Positions 1-11,799 of a stretch of DNA of 64,000 nucleotides are shown here, in pieces. The stretch covers positions 10,790,491 to 10,854,490 of the forward strand of contig CM060115.1 of assembly GCA_030522415.1 (NCBI GenBank), written 5' to 3'. Position 1 is the stretch's first letter. Each line of letters starts with the position of its first letter. Below the pieces are notes generated by a model, which ran no database searches, was not told where the DNA came from, and saw nothing but the letters and a program-made list of their open reading frames with translations. The DNA is from Channallabes apus (lineage: Eukaryota > Chordata > Actinopteri > Siluriformes > Clariidae). Both the position numbers and the translations under genes were made by a program.

Positions 1-661
1 TGCACTTGCTCCCCTGAGTCACTTCCCCCGATCGAAAACGCTAATGGCTCCCAGGAGATATCCCATCAGCCCCATGGCGCAGCGCGACAAGAGTTCGACT
101 TTTGATACTGTGTCGCAGTCGAGTCCCTGGTGAACGGGATCTGCTTTCTCCAGCTTCTGTTTGTTGTTGTTGTTTTTTAAGGTGGAACGATCCGGAATGC
201 TGATTCAGCGCGTCGAATGGATTCATCGGGGTTGATGCCATTCTTTTTATTTCATCATCCTTTTGCATGAATCAAAATGAAATATATTTATGTTTTTCGC
301 TTAGGCAAATCGTTTATGGGAAAATTTAAAAGCTTAATCAGCTCACTTTTTTTCCCCCACTGTAATTGAAATAAATAATTATTCAGATTTGTTTTTTTTC
401 ACTGGCATGTAGCCATCCTCAATCACATGCATCATGTTGGTTTTTCTTTGCAAAGATTTTTCTTCCCGCTGAAATCCTCCGGTATCATATAACATTTCTA
501 CATTTTGATCAGAAGTTATATTTTATTCACGTGCATTAATTAATTTTGATCTTAATGTTAACAATTAAACATATTAGAACTTTCCTCTTCTATATTATAT
601 ATAAGTTTAATATTTCATCATTAAAAAAACATTTAAAGCCTACATGGACAATACATGATTT

Positions 662-663
<2 letters not shown>
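1..663. other. intergenic, no gene seen
   Basis: The first 250 bp have higher G+C than the rest and a 75-residue open frame on the minus strand (268-41) that I do not recognise. 250-663 is AT-rich without recognisable features. Confidence 0.5.
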
Positions 664-703
<40 letters not shown>

Positions 704-713
704 TAATAATAAT
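664..713. repeat. (ATA)n microsatellite
   Basis: About 50 bp of ATA triplets interrupted by an A-run. Confidence 0.9.
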
Positions 714-899
714 ACCTGGATAAAGAAATAAATGTTGCAGGGCATTATGGGTAATGGTGATCAGGTGACACTTTTCTCTAAAAAGAATTGCTGAAAATGG
801 TTTAAAAATACTATATACAGTAAATAATATATTAAAAGTCTATCCTTCCAATGACTCATGACCATCATTTAATTATTCCAGCCATCTCTCTATCTAGGA

Positions 900-1185
900 A
901 CCTCTGTAGTCCAGCTAGGGACTGTGGAGGCCAATAGTGACCAATGTATTTATTCCCAATTTACTACTCTTCGGTCAACATTCACACACTCCGGCAAATT
1001 GGGAACACCAGTTAGCCTAACCTGCATGTCTTTGGACTGTGGGAGGAAACTGGAGTACCCGGAGGAAACCCACTAAGCACCAGTGGAAACTCCACACACA
1101 CACACACACACACATAGAGCAGCAAAATCGAACCCGGACCCTGGAGGTGTCAAGGCGACAGTGCTAATTGCTAAGCTGCCGTGCT
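900..1185 (-). mobile_element. SINE copy, minus orientation, with internal (AC)n
   Basis: Inverse of the SINE: GGGAGGAAACTGGAGTACCC, CTAACCTGCATGTCTTTGGA, then TCGAACCCGGACCCTGGAGG (inverse box B) and GGCGACAGTGCTAATTGCTA (inverse box A region). An (AC)n run at about 1093-1113 replaces part of the body. Confidence 0.75.
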
Positions 1186-1189
1186 TCCT

Positions 1190-3100
1190 ATTTAATTACT
1201 AGTGAATCAATAATACAAATATGTAAACTGGAAGTTGAAGGAATATGAATATGATAGTTTAAAAAATATATTTTTTAAAAATGTTTTAAAGAAGGCCTCA
1301 AGAAAAAGTGCAGTCATGTTTTATAATGATAATGAGTCTTGTTCAAGTTATAAGAGATTCTTTTATTTTGCCACAATGGTTGAATTAATGGTTTTGGTTT
1401 GAACTCAATAATTCCTGCCTTATTAACATTAAGAGGAATAAAGCGAGGGGATTATCAGTGTCAGTGCTATAAAAGAAATAAAACACTTTATGTTTTATCA
1501 CTGTGAGGTGATAACTGCCACTCCGCTTCATCACATAATCCTTAATTACATCATTTCTTAAAAGAGGTAGAAATGTTAGAAATGAAGCAGAGCATCATGG
1601 GTAAAAGTGATCAGGCTACTCTTTTCCCTAAAAAAAAAAAAAAAAAGATGCTGACAAAAATATACTTAGTAGGAACATAAATAATCAAATATTTTTAATA
1701 AAAAAATAAAAGAAAATTGTGGCTTTAGTTGAATTAATGTTATCAAAGAACTCATTATAAATGTAAACAGCCATGTATAGAAGGTTTCAGGAGTCTGAGA
1801 GAGAGCGCTTTGGGTGGAAAGGGGCATTCTGTCTTTATGGTACAGTATGCCCTGTCAATCATGGTGACACCAGCCAATCACAGGCAGCTATGAGATCATG
1901 CATGAATGAAAAAGCCGAAAGAAGAGTGGAAAGTATGTGAGAAGGAACTTTGTGAAGGCATGAATTTTCCTAGAGGTACATTTTTTAAAATACGTAAATA
2001 TTCCTGTATTATTTTGACCGGTGCTTTAAAATGAAATGTATTATTACAGGAGCTGATTTGAAGTTGATTAGTGCTGTTAAGAGCTCAGCGCTACCACCGG
2101 GTCCCTTCCCGTGGAGGTTGTGCATTAATAGAAATAATAAGAGAGGTGATGATTGTTTGCATTATTAATAATTATTGCTGTGTGTCGGGCGTGCCGCGTC
2201 CCCGTGTTGCCTCTCTGAATGCTCCTCTCTGGTGTGCAGTGTTGTCACAGGCTACTAATTACAGCCATCAACTACAGATGCCTTTCTGCCCTGCAGCACT
2301 GCTCTCTGATCTCTCTCTCTCTCTCTCTCTGTGGATATTATGAGTCATCCTGACTCCCAGTATTAGCACAGGTATTAGTTTTCCACCCCAGCTGCTGTCT
2401 GGAGGTTCGGTATGGTGTACAGGGGCCTCGGGGTTTGTGCACAACCAATAGGAGGAAGTGTGTGTGTGTGTGTGAGAGAGAGAGTGTGCAAGGGCTCAGA
2501 CTCTAATAATAACACCTCTTGACACAGGCCCACTAATGAACCAGTCTCTCCACGGAGGGTGTGAATCTCAGCAGCGTATCTTCTCGTGGGAATATAAAAG
2601 TGTACAGAGACTAACCCAGTGAGAGTTTTGTAATGCTGAGAAAAAAAGACAATTAAACAACTCGGACACGCCCATCTACTGTATGTGTGAACCAAAGGGC
2701 AACACGTTAAACAGACTAGGAATATTAAATAAATGGATATTAATATACATACTGTATATATATACTGTAGCAATCAATGTACTGTATTATCACATTCAGT
2801 AATGCAACTAGCATAATGTTAACACGTGCCCTATTTCGCACAGCTAACGTTTATGTGCTTTTCATCCGGTACAGAATTTATGATGCCAGTCAAGAGAAAA
2901 GTCTCAGACCTTTCTTAAGTAGTTTTTTAAAAAGAATTTAAGTTGAGTCATGAAATAGTGTTTTATTCCTCTTCTCCAACAGCACCATATTTACATATCT
3001 AGCATTGTTTTTTTTTTTTCTGCATACTGTATATGCATCACTCCACAAAACAATCGTTAATTACACTAACTGTGGGTCACAGCATGGGTGAAAGAAGGTC
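1190..3100. other. intergenic, no gene seen
   Basis: AT-rich with short microsatellites (poly-A at 1631, (TC)n at 2311, (TG)n at 2461). The block 2040-2300 is unlike its surroundings: no repeat signature, homeodomain-like ATTA/TAAT clusters (GCATTATTAATAATTATTGC, CTACTAATTACAGCCATCAA), and could be a conserved non-coding element. Confidence 0.4.
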
Positions 3101-3616
3101 AGTGATGGAAAGTTTGAATAATTTTAGTGAATCTTGTTCATCAAAATGAACAAATCTTTTTTTGAGTCATTTACTTAATTTTGTTCTTTTGATCCGAAAT
3201 AAAATAAAATGTTACATTTTTAATAAACACCCTCCCAATACGTCTACATACACAAATTTTGGCTATAGTTACAGTAATGAAAATATTACAATGCAGCTAA
3301 GGATATATTATAATAAACAGAATGAGTAGCTCACCTCTTATATCTTCTGGTCCGAGTTGTTCATTCTTTTGAATCTATTGCACTGTATTGCGTCTATGGG
3401 AGTCATGTGACCAAAGATCGAATGACTCGGACCAAAAAACCCGAAGGTAACTACTCAATTATGCTTCCTGGACATAACCTACGGAGGTTTTGCGATGCTT
3501 TGCGCATGCACACCCAGTAGAAAGTGAACGAATCACTCTCGGAGACTACTCATCTTCTGAGTCACGTTAAAGATTTGTTCAAAAAGAACGAATCGTTCAT
3601 GAACGACCCATCACTA
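3101..3616. mobile_element. MITE with AGTGATGG ends, abutting the next hAT element
   Basis: Left end AGTGATGGAAAGTTT and right end GAACGACCCATCACT form an imperfect inverted pair, with mirrored 'AATGAACAAATC' and 'GTTCATGAACGA' type inner sequence. No clear target duplication remains. Only about 8 bp separate it from the target duplication of the 3632-4750 element. Confidence 0.55.
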
Positions 3617-3631
3617 CAGTACGGTCTGCAG

Positions 3632-4333
3632 TAGGGCTGCAACAACTAATCGATAAAATCGATAATTATCGATAATGAAATTCGTGGTCAACGAATGCCG
3701 TTATCAATTAGTTGGGCTGCTCACGTTACTGAGGAGCGCGACCACAAGATGCACAAATACACAAAGACACACACAGATACACAGTCGCTCGCGCAATGGA
3801 GGTTACAGAAGCGTTTGCAGGTAAAAGCGCGTGCACCAAGTCCTCCAAGGTATGGTTTACATTAAACACCTCTTATCCGGCGTTAAAATCAAGCGGTTTT
3901 CTGCCGTTGGTAGTGTCCGGTGAGCGCGGATGAAGCGCCGAGGGTTTTCTACACATGTGGGAGGAATTGGCCACGACTAAAAAAAAAAAGGAGTCAATGA
4001 GTGTTCACACGGGCTTTGGTGACGTGCGTTTGACTGGCTGCGTGGTTATACGGCGTAAAAAGAAAAAAACGTTGCATGCAGCTTTTTCTTGCCGTCCAAA
4101 TCCCAATGAACACACGGAAAACACTTCTAGTTCGTTTTCTTTGCGTTCATTTTATGCTTCGGAGGACCGGATATATCCCATGATTCTACTCGCTATACAC
4201 AGGGAAATGCAGAAAAAGGGCAAAATAAAGAGAGTGAACCCAGTAGCCGGGGTTTTTTCTCTCTCCCTACGTTGCCGTATTACGAGAATGTTTAAAACAA
4301 TTAGATTAATGTCTAGTGTAGCAAAATGGTCTA

Positions 4334-4382
<49 letters not shown>

Positions 4383-4540
4383 TCTTTTTTTAATTATTAT
4401 TATTGAGACAACAAAAAAAGGATAAAATACACGAGAGGATCGAAATAATGTATAAACCGAAGTCTATTGTTCTTCTTATTAAGTTGAATTAATTTAAGAG
4501 AATTTAAAATTGAGGTAATTCTTAATAACTGAATATGTCA

Positions 4541-4584
<44 letters not shown>

Positions 4585-4750
4585 TGTCAATTTGCCATCT
4601 GCAATTTTTGTTAAAAACCCTGATTTATGGTTTTATATAGTTAAGCAAAACATCAAATGAAAGCGGTCCGTTTTATCCGATTAATCAAAAGAAGGGGAAA
4701 AAAATCGCCCAACTAATCGATTATCAAAATAATCGTTAGATGCAGCCCTA
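3632..4750. mobile_element. hAT-like non-autonomous element, 1,119 bp, 8-bp target duplications
   Basis: Starts TAGGGCTGCAACAACTAATC and ends GATGCAGCCCTA, an inverted pair familiar from vertebrate hAT MITEs with AATCGATTA-type subterminal repeats. The target duplication GTCTGCAG is perfect at 3624-3631 and 4751-4758. The interior contains two long (TA)n runs at 4335-4379 and 4544-4583 and no transposase. A 156-residue open frame at 3955-4425 runs through the TA tract and is not considered a gene. Confidence 0.85.
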
Positions 4751-4904
4751 GTCTGCAGTACTGAGGAGAGAGCAGCTCCCTGCCAAAAGCCACATTTAAA
4801 ACCAGTCACAGAAGCAATTGAACAACACTTTGTCTTCTTGGTAATCACTTTTAAGTTGTTCTGAATTGCCGCTGTGTTTATTTTACTCGTAGCTAACTAG
4901 CTTC

Positions 4905-5475
4905 TAACACAAGGCTGAATCCCAAATTCTTCTCTAAACCCTAATCAAGGGCACTACTTAGTGTGATGAACAAGGGATTGCACACCATACAGTACATAGC
5001 GAACTCGGGTTCCATTTAACACTATTTGGGATTCAACACCAAAACCCAAGAAGTTAGCTGATATTATAAAACAGAATACATGGTGGAAATATAAAGTAAA
5101 TCAAATACAGTTCTCAGGAATGTCCACCACCTCCATGGTTTATTCTCCTAACTACATGCAGTAGTAACAGGTGAACACTACCTTCACCGGTGTTAATTAC
5201 ACTGTTGGTCGCCAGCTCGGACAGTCACGGCTAGTTAGTCCCACTAGTTGTGAAAAGATGTGCTGGCGGAGCAAAATAACTGGTTAAATAAACAAACAAA
5301 TCATAATCTGTCGATTAAAAAAAGGTGTTTTTTGGAACTGTTGAATAAAAGCAATATCACACTGGAGGTTGTGATGTTATGCTGAATATCGGCACGGCTG
5401 GGATGTCTTTTGCACTTGGGCTGACAATCGCATCACATTTTCAGTACAACAGCACACCCTCTGGTACGATATTGC
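4905..5475 (+). repeat. dispersed repeat, copy 1 of 2
   Basis: Begins GGCTGAATCCCAAATTCTTC, contains CACCTCCATGGTTTATTCTC and AACTGGTTAAATAAACAAAC, and ends in a block with GCTGAATATCGGCACGGCTG and ACGATATTGCTTGATTAA. The same landmarks occur in the same order at 27690-28210. No ORF or clear ends; probably a DNA-transposon derivative. Confidence 0.6.
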
Positions 5476-6296
5476 TTGATTAAGCATGTGGCATATGTGT
5501 ACTGTATGTGTTTGTGTGTGTGTGTGCGTCTGTGCCAAATGTCAAGACACATCACAACATTCGAGTGCTATCTTTGTTGATGTATGTGTGTTCCTGTCCA
5601 TCCAAGGAGTACACAGTGTATGTAAATGAACAAGTGTCACTCTCATCTACTGGACTAATTATCCGTCATAATCGGAAGGGCAATTAGGCGTATTAATCCT
5701 CAGATCGTGCACAGAGGTGTTTTGAAGATGGAATGACACATTAGCTGATGGTGGGAGACGGCAGTGGGCCTCTTGCGTGCTTCTCATCTGTCCAACCTAA
5801 TGCGTTGCTCTGACGTTTATTACGCTGATCTTAATTGGCACTTTGATGCAGACGTTTTTGGCCAACACGAGGGTTACTCAGCGCTTTCGGCGCAACCTTA
5901 TCAAATGTGACTTTTTTTTAGAACCTGGAAGGCTCATCTGAGTGACCATGTACAGTACATGTGTTAGCAGTCATGTACGGTACGAGTGTTCCAGTCCTGC
6001 AGATGGTGCTGTTAACATTGCATGACAATTTCTTTGACTGGAGGAAAGTCATCCATGTTGGAATACAGTATATCATCTTGAGCATGCCTCATTTGGTGTG
6101 ATTAATCACAGACTTCAAATTTAGTCTACTGTAAGCGAATGTAGGTAACGATTTGTAAATCCATAAAACTCCTTCCTGTAGATGGGCAGTTGGTTAAGGA
6201 TGTAATTGGTTACGGATGTAGTTTACTGATCATAAGGTCACCAGGTTTGAGCGCAAACATTGCCAATTTGCCACTTTTGAGCCCTTGAGAAAGCCC
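5476..6296. other. intergenic, no gene; possible conserved non-coding block
   Basis: 5640-5880 has balanced composition and ATTA/TAAT-rich words (GACTAATTATCCGTCATAAT, GGCAATTAGGCGTATTAATC, GCTGATCTTAATTGGCACTT) with no repeat features. The remainder shows nothing I can identify. Confidence 0.35.
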
Positions 6297-6625
6297 TCGG
6301 GTGGCACGATGGCCAGCGGTTAGCACTGTCGCCTTACACCTCCAGGGTCAGTGTTCGATTCCGGCCAGACTCGATTCTCTTTGTGCATGGAGTTTGCATG
6401 TTCTCCCTGTGCTTGGTGTTGGATGTTCTCGCCCTGACCTGCAGATTAGGTTTAATGGCATTCCCAAATTTCCCTCAGTGTGTAAATGAGTGTGTGTGCC
6501 CTGCGATGGATTGACACCCTGTCCAGGTTGTATCCCACCTCGTGCCCTAAACCTCCTGGGATAAGCTATTGGCCCCCCGCAACCATGAAGAAGGGACAAA
6601 GCGGTATAGACGATGAGTGAGTGAG
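6297..6625 (+). mobile_element. tRNA-headed SINE copy, near full length
   Basis: Same family as 59323-59700: AGCGGTTAGCACTGTCGCCT head, TGTTCGATTCCGGCC box B, CATGGAGTTTGCATGTTCTC, CCCTGCGATGGATTGACACC and GCGGTATAGACGATGAGTGA. Point changes and small deletions indicate an older insertion. Confidence 0.85.
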
Positions 6626-6765
6626 AAAGACCTCTGCTCCAAGGGCACTGTATCCTGGTTGACCCTGGACCCCCGTCTCCTAACTGGGAAATAATTACCA
6701 TTTTCCTTTATAAAATACATTTTTTTTATACCTCTCATACCTCTCTTGATTTAGTCTTCCTGCAA

Positions 6766-7030
6766 ATGCATCATTTAAACAGACCATGTAGGCATTGTGG
6801 TACACCTGCTGGGCAAGGTCACTGCCTTACAGCTCACAGGTGCATCCTGGGTTACTGTCTGCGTCGAGGTCCACTGGTTCTCTGTATGTTTCCTCAAGGT
6901 TCTCTAGTCAGTAGGCTTGGTAAGATTGCCTCTAAGGTAGGTTTGAATTAGTCTGTGAGCGTGAGTGTGGGTGTGCAGAGTCTCGTCCATCGAGTGTTCT
7001 CACCTCACACCTAAGGATCCCAAAATCCAC
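6766..7030 (+). mobile_element. very degenerate SINE-like copy
   Basis: Order of landmarks matches the SINE (AAGGTCACTGCCTTACAGCT, GGTTACTGTCTGCGTCGAGG, GTATGTTTCCTCAAGGTTCT, GTAGGTTTGAATTAGTCTGT), but divergence is high. It sits between two better copies. Confidence 0.4.
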
Positions 7031-7096
7031 CAACTAGAATAAAGTAGGTTCTGAAGATGAATGACTGAACAAATGAATGAAATAAATACATCATAC

Positions 7097-7336
7097 TTTT
7101 GCACGTTCTCCCCGTGCTTGGTGGGTTTCCTCCGGGAACTGCGGTTTCCTCTCACAGTCTAAAGACATGCAGATTAGATTACTAATTGCCGTTCACAAAT
7201 TGCCCAAAGCGTGTGAGTGTGAATGTGTATGTGAATGTGCCCTGCGATAGACTGGCACCCCGTCCAGAGTGTACCCCGCCTCATTGCCCTGAGATAGTCT
7301 AGTGGAGGAGCTCCGCGCCCCCTACGACCCTGTAAA
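7097..7336 (+). mobile_element. 5'-truncated SINE copy
   Basis: Begins inside the family body at TTTGCACGTTCTCCCCGTGC and continues through TCTAAAGACATGCAGATTAG and CCCTGCGATAGACTGGCACC to CGCCCCCTACGACCCTGTA. The head with Pol III boxes is missing. Confidence 0.8.
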
Positions 7337-8440
7337 CTTTTGCTGTGTCCTAAAACACATTAAGGATCTTTTAATCTGAATATTACTGGAATGATTTTGG
7401 GTAAATCCGGAGCATACCGTAGCTTCTTGGCTGATCAACTCTGTTGTGGTTGAAAATTTTTTATCATAAAATGATAAAAGGAACAAGCCACCTGAACAAG
7501 CACTGTGTCGTTAGAATGGGCCGTATTAATGGTGTCACCAGAAAATTAGGAGCAGGAGCTAGCTTGTTCTTTGACAGCGACATGATTTGCCCAAACTCAT
7601 CCTTTCTGTTTCGTCAGCATGCTCGGCTTTCGTTATGTCAGTCATAATAAACATTAACTCTCCTTCTCGTTGCGAGGCCGCATGTGTGTACATCTCTCTC
7701 TCTCTCTCTATGACGTGCGTTGCTTCTCTCCTGGCAAACTCTATTTAGACAACCTGGTAAACATGCCCGTCTTCATTCATTATTCTCTCCCTCATCATGA
7801 TCAAGCCTCTCAATTTAATGAGGCAAATAGATATTTCTGCAGTGATTGTCTGTCTCCCTCCAAGTATTAAGAATATTAAATGGATACATCTGTTTTTAAT
7901 TAGGAGCTAAAGTCACCCCGGCGCTGCCTTCCATTTTAATGGACTTTGTGTGCAGGTTTATTTATTTATTTTTATTTTTTTTATTTATTTACTCTATCAG
8001 GGATGTTCTGCGGCTCGAGGTGAGTAAAAAAAAAAAACTGGCGCATGAAATCTCACCGGCGGAATAGCACCTAGGCGCGGAAGGCGCTCCATTTCCCAAC
8101 ATCGCTAATGTCTTGGTAAGGTCAAAGGTTACCTTAAGGATGGGAACAGGCTTCAAATGTAACAATAAATACATAAATAAATAAATAAATAAATATACAA
8201 ACGTCTGGTCGTTGGGACAAAGGTATTTAAAATGTTGAGGAAGCAAAAACACGGGCAGGCCTGGCAGCTTGAGGAGTCACTGAAAGGTTACTCGGTGAAG
8301 CGTGCTTTTGCAAACGTGGCATGTGTAGAGGAGACGAGGATGTGTGGATCAGGATGGAGGGATGCAGAGAGAAATATACAGAAGGAAAGACAGACAGATA
8401 TAACAAGAATGAGAAAGAAACAGAAAACTGCAACAGTTAC
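7337..8440. other. intergenic, no gene; possible conserved non-coding block
   Basis: 7740-7960 (TATTTAGACAACCTGGTAAA, CTCAATTTAATGAGGCAAAT, TTTTTAATTAGGAGCTAAAG) looks like an enhancer-type non-coding block. An (AAAT)n run lies at 8163-8197. The stretch just before the satellite shows nothing else. Confidence 0.35.
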
Positions 8441-8559
8441 AGTTCAAAAGTCCAAAATTATTGGCACCCTCCAACAGTCAATCAATCAATAAATAAACAA
8501 ATACAAACTTCCTGTGTTTTTAAATATATTTGTTGCGTTTCCAAAATTTCCAAAATTTC

Positions 8560-11500
8560 CAGAATTATTGGCACCCTAAAAAAGTATTCCGTAGTTACAA
8601 AAAACATTTAAGTTACAAAATTATTGGCACCCTAGAAAAAATTTCTATAGTTACAAAAAAAATGTGATAAGTTACAAAATTATTGGCACCCTAGAAAGAA
8701 ATTCTGTAGTTACAAAAAAAATTAAGTTACAAAAATATTGGCACCCTAGAAAAAAATTCTGTAGTTGCAAAAAAATTTGTTAAGTTACAAAATTATTGGC
8801 ACCCTAGAAAGAAATTCTATAGTTACTAAAAGAAATGTGTTAAGTTACAAAATTATTGGCACCCTAGAAAGAAATTCAGTAGTTACAAAAAAAAAAATTA
8901 GTTACAAAATTATTGGCACCCTAGAAAAAAATTCTGTAGTTGCAAAAAAATTTGTTAAGTTACAAAATTATTGGCACCCTAGAAAAGAATTCTATAGTTA
9001 CAAAAAGAATGTGTTAAGTTACACAATTATTGGCACCCTAGAAAGAAATTCTGTAGTTGCAAAAAAAATTTAAGTTACAAAATTATTGGCACCCTAAAAA
9101 AGTATTCCGTAGTTACAAAAAACATTTAAGTTACAAAATTATTGGCACCCTAGAAAAAAATTATATAGTTACAAAAAAAATGTGATAAGTTACAAAATTA
9201 TTGGCACCCTAGAAAGAAATTCTGTAGTTACAAAAAAAATTAAGTTACAAAAATATTGGCACCCTAGAAAAAAATTCTGTAGTTGCAAAAAAATTTGTTG
9301 TTACAAAATTATTGGCACCCTAGAAAAAAATTCTATAGTTACAAAAAAAAATGTGATAAGTTACAAAATTATTGGCACCCTAGAAAGAAATTCTGTAGTT
9401 ACAAAAAAAATTAAGTTACAAAAATATTGGCACCCTAGAAAAAAAATTCTGTAGTTGCAAAAAAATTTGTTAAGTTACAAAATTATTGGCACCCTAGAAA
9501 AAAATTCTATAGTTACTAAAAGAAATGTGTTAAGTTACAAAATTATTGGCACCCTAGAAAAAAATTCTGTAGTTGCAAAAAAATTTGTTAAGTTACAAAA
9601 TTATTGGCACCCTAGAAAAGAATTCTATAGTTACAAAAAGAATGTGTTAAGTTACACAATTATTGGCACCCTAGAAAGAAATTCTGTAGTTGCAAAAAAA
9701 ATTTAAGTTACAAAATTATTGGCACCCTAAAAAAGTATTCCGTAGTTACAAAAAACATTTAAGTTACAAAATTATTGGCACCCTAGAAAAAAATTATATA
9801 GTTACAAAAAAAAATGTGATAAGTTACAAAATTATTGGCACCCTAGAAAGAAATTCTGTAGTTGCAAAAAAATTTGTTGTTACAAAATTATTGGCACCCT
9901 AGAAAAAAATTCTATAGTTACAAAAAAAATGTGTTAAGTTACAAAATTATTGGCACCCTAGAAAGAAATTCAGTAGTTACAAAAAAAAAAATTTGTTACA
10001 AAATTATTGGCACCCTAGAAAAAAATTCTGTAGTTGCAAAAAAATTTGTTAAGTTACACAATTATTGGCACCCTAGAAAAAATTCTATAGTTACAAAAAA
10101 AAATGTGTTAAGTTACAAAATTATTGGCACCCTAGAAAGAAATTCAGTAGTTACAAAAAAAAAAAATTTGTTACACAATTATTGGCACCCTAGAAAGAAA
10201 TTCTGTAGTTGCAAAAAAAATTTAAGTTACAAAATTATTGGCCCCCTAGAAAAAAATTCTATAGTTAAAAAAAAATGTGTTAAGTTACAAAATTATTGGC
10301 ACCCTAGAAAGAAATTCTGTTGTTACAAAAAAAATTTAAGTTACAAAATTATTGGAACACTAGAAAAAAATTCTGTAGTTACAAAAACATTTGTTAAGTT
10401 ACAAAATTATTGGCACCCTAGAAAAAATTCTATAGTTACAAAAAAAAATGTGTTAAGTTACAAAATTATTGGCACCCTAGAAAGAAATTCAGTAGTTACA
10501 AAAAAAAAATTAGTTATAAAATTATTGGCACCCTAGAAAAAAATTCTGTAGTTGCAAAAACATTTGTTAAGTTACAAAATTATTGGCACCCTAGAAAAAA
10601 TTCTATAGTTACAAAAAAAAATGTGTTAAGTTACAAAATTATTGGCACCCTAGAAAGAAATTCAGTAGTTACAAAAAAAAAATTAGTTACAAAATTATTG
10701 GCACCCTAGAAAAAAATTCTGTAGTTGCCAAAAAATTTGTTAAGTTACAAAATTATTGGCACCCTAGAAAAAAATTCTATAGTTGCAAAAAAAATTGTTG
10801 TTACAAAATTATTGGCACCCTAGAAAAAAATTCTATAGTTACAAAAAAAAATGTGTTAAGTTACAAAATTATTGGCACCCTAGAAAGAAATTCAGTAGTT
10901 ACAAAAAAAAAAATTTGTTACAAAATTATTGGCACCCTAGAAAAAAATTCTGTAGTTGCAAAAAAATTTAAGTTACACAATTATTGGCACCCTAGAAAAA
11001 ATTCTATAGTTACAAAAAAAAATGTGTTAAGTTACAAAATTATTGGCACCCTAGAAAGAAATTCAGTAGTTACAAAAAAAAAAATTTGTTACACAATTAT
11101 TGGCACCCTAGAAAGAAATTCTGTAGTTGCAAAAAAAAATTTAAGTTACAAAATTATTGGCACCCTAGAAAAAAATTCTATAGTTAAAAAAAAAATGTGT
11201 TCAGTTACAAAATTATTGGCACCCTAGAAAGAAATTCTGTTGTTACAAAAAAAAATTTAAGTTACAAAATTATTGGAACCCTAGAAAAAAATTCTGTAGT
11301 TACAAAAACATTTGTTAAGTTACAAAATTATTGGCACCCTAGAAAAAATTCTATAGTTACAAAAAAAAATGTGTTAAGTTACAAAATTATTGGCACCCTA
11401 GAAAGAAATTCAGTAGTTACAAAAAAAAAATTAGTTACAAAATTATTGGCACCCTAGAAAAAAATTCTGTAGTTGCAAAAAAATTTGTTAAGTTACAAAA

Positions 11501-11790
11501 TTATTGGCACCCTAGAAAAAAATTCTATAGTTACAAAAAAAAAATTTGTTAAGTTACACAATTACTGGCACCCTAGAAAGAAATTCTGTAGTTGCAAAAA
11601 AAATTTAAGTTACAAAATTATTGGCACCCTAGAAAAAAATTCTATAGTTAAAAAAAAAATTGTTAAGTTACAAAATTATTGGCACCCTAGAAAGAAATTC
11701 TGTTGTTACAAAAAAAATTTAAGTTACAAAATTATTGGAACCCTAGAAAAAAATTCTGTAGTTACAAAAACATTTGTTAAGTTACAAAAT
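8560..11790. repeat. satellite array of about 56 units of ~58 bp
   Basis: Tandem units with core AAGTTACAAAATTATTGGCA + CCCTAGAAA, then AAATTCTGTAGTTACAAA and a variable A-run. I count about 56 cores between 8568 and 11742, mean period 57.7 bp (range about 52-63, mostly A-run length). Several variant types (CTGTAGTTGC, CTATAGTTAC, CAGTAGTTAC, CTGTTGTTAC, CCGTAGTTAC) recur in order, giving higher-order repeats. Open frames such as SYKIIGTLEKNSVV repeats are accidental. The core resembles the terminal repeat of a Tc1-like transposon. Confidence 0.95.
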
Positions 11791-11799
11791 AAAAAAATA

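Noticed and set aside
41..268. 75-residue minus-strand frame near the left edge
   Set aside because: Not recognisable and no splice context; composition is normal for chance.
3955..4425. 156-residue frame in the hAT element
   Set aside because: It runs through a (TA)n tract giving (YI)n and has no transposase motif.
9000..11700. CRISPR-like array
   Set aside because: Regular repeats are present, but there are no unique spacers, the repeat fills the whole period, and the sequence is vertebrate.
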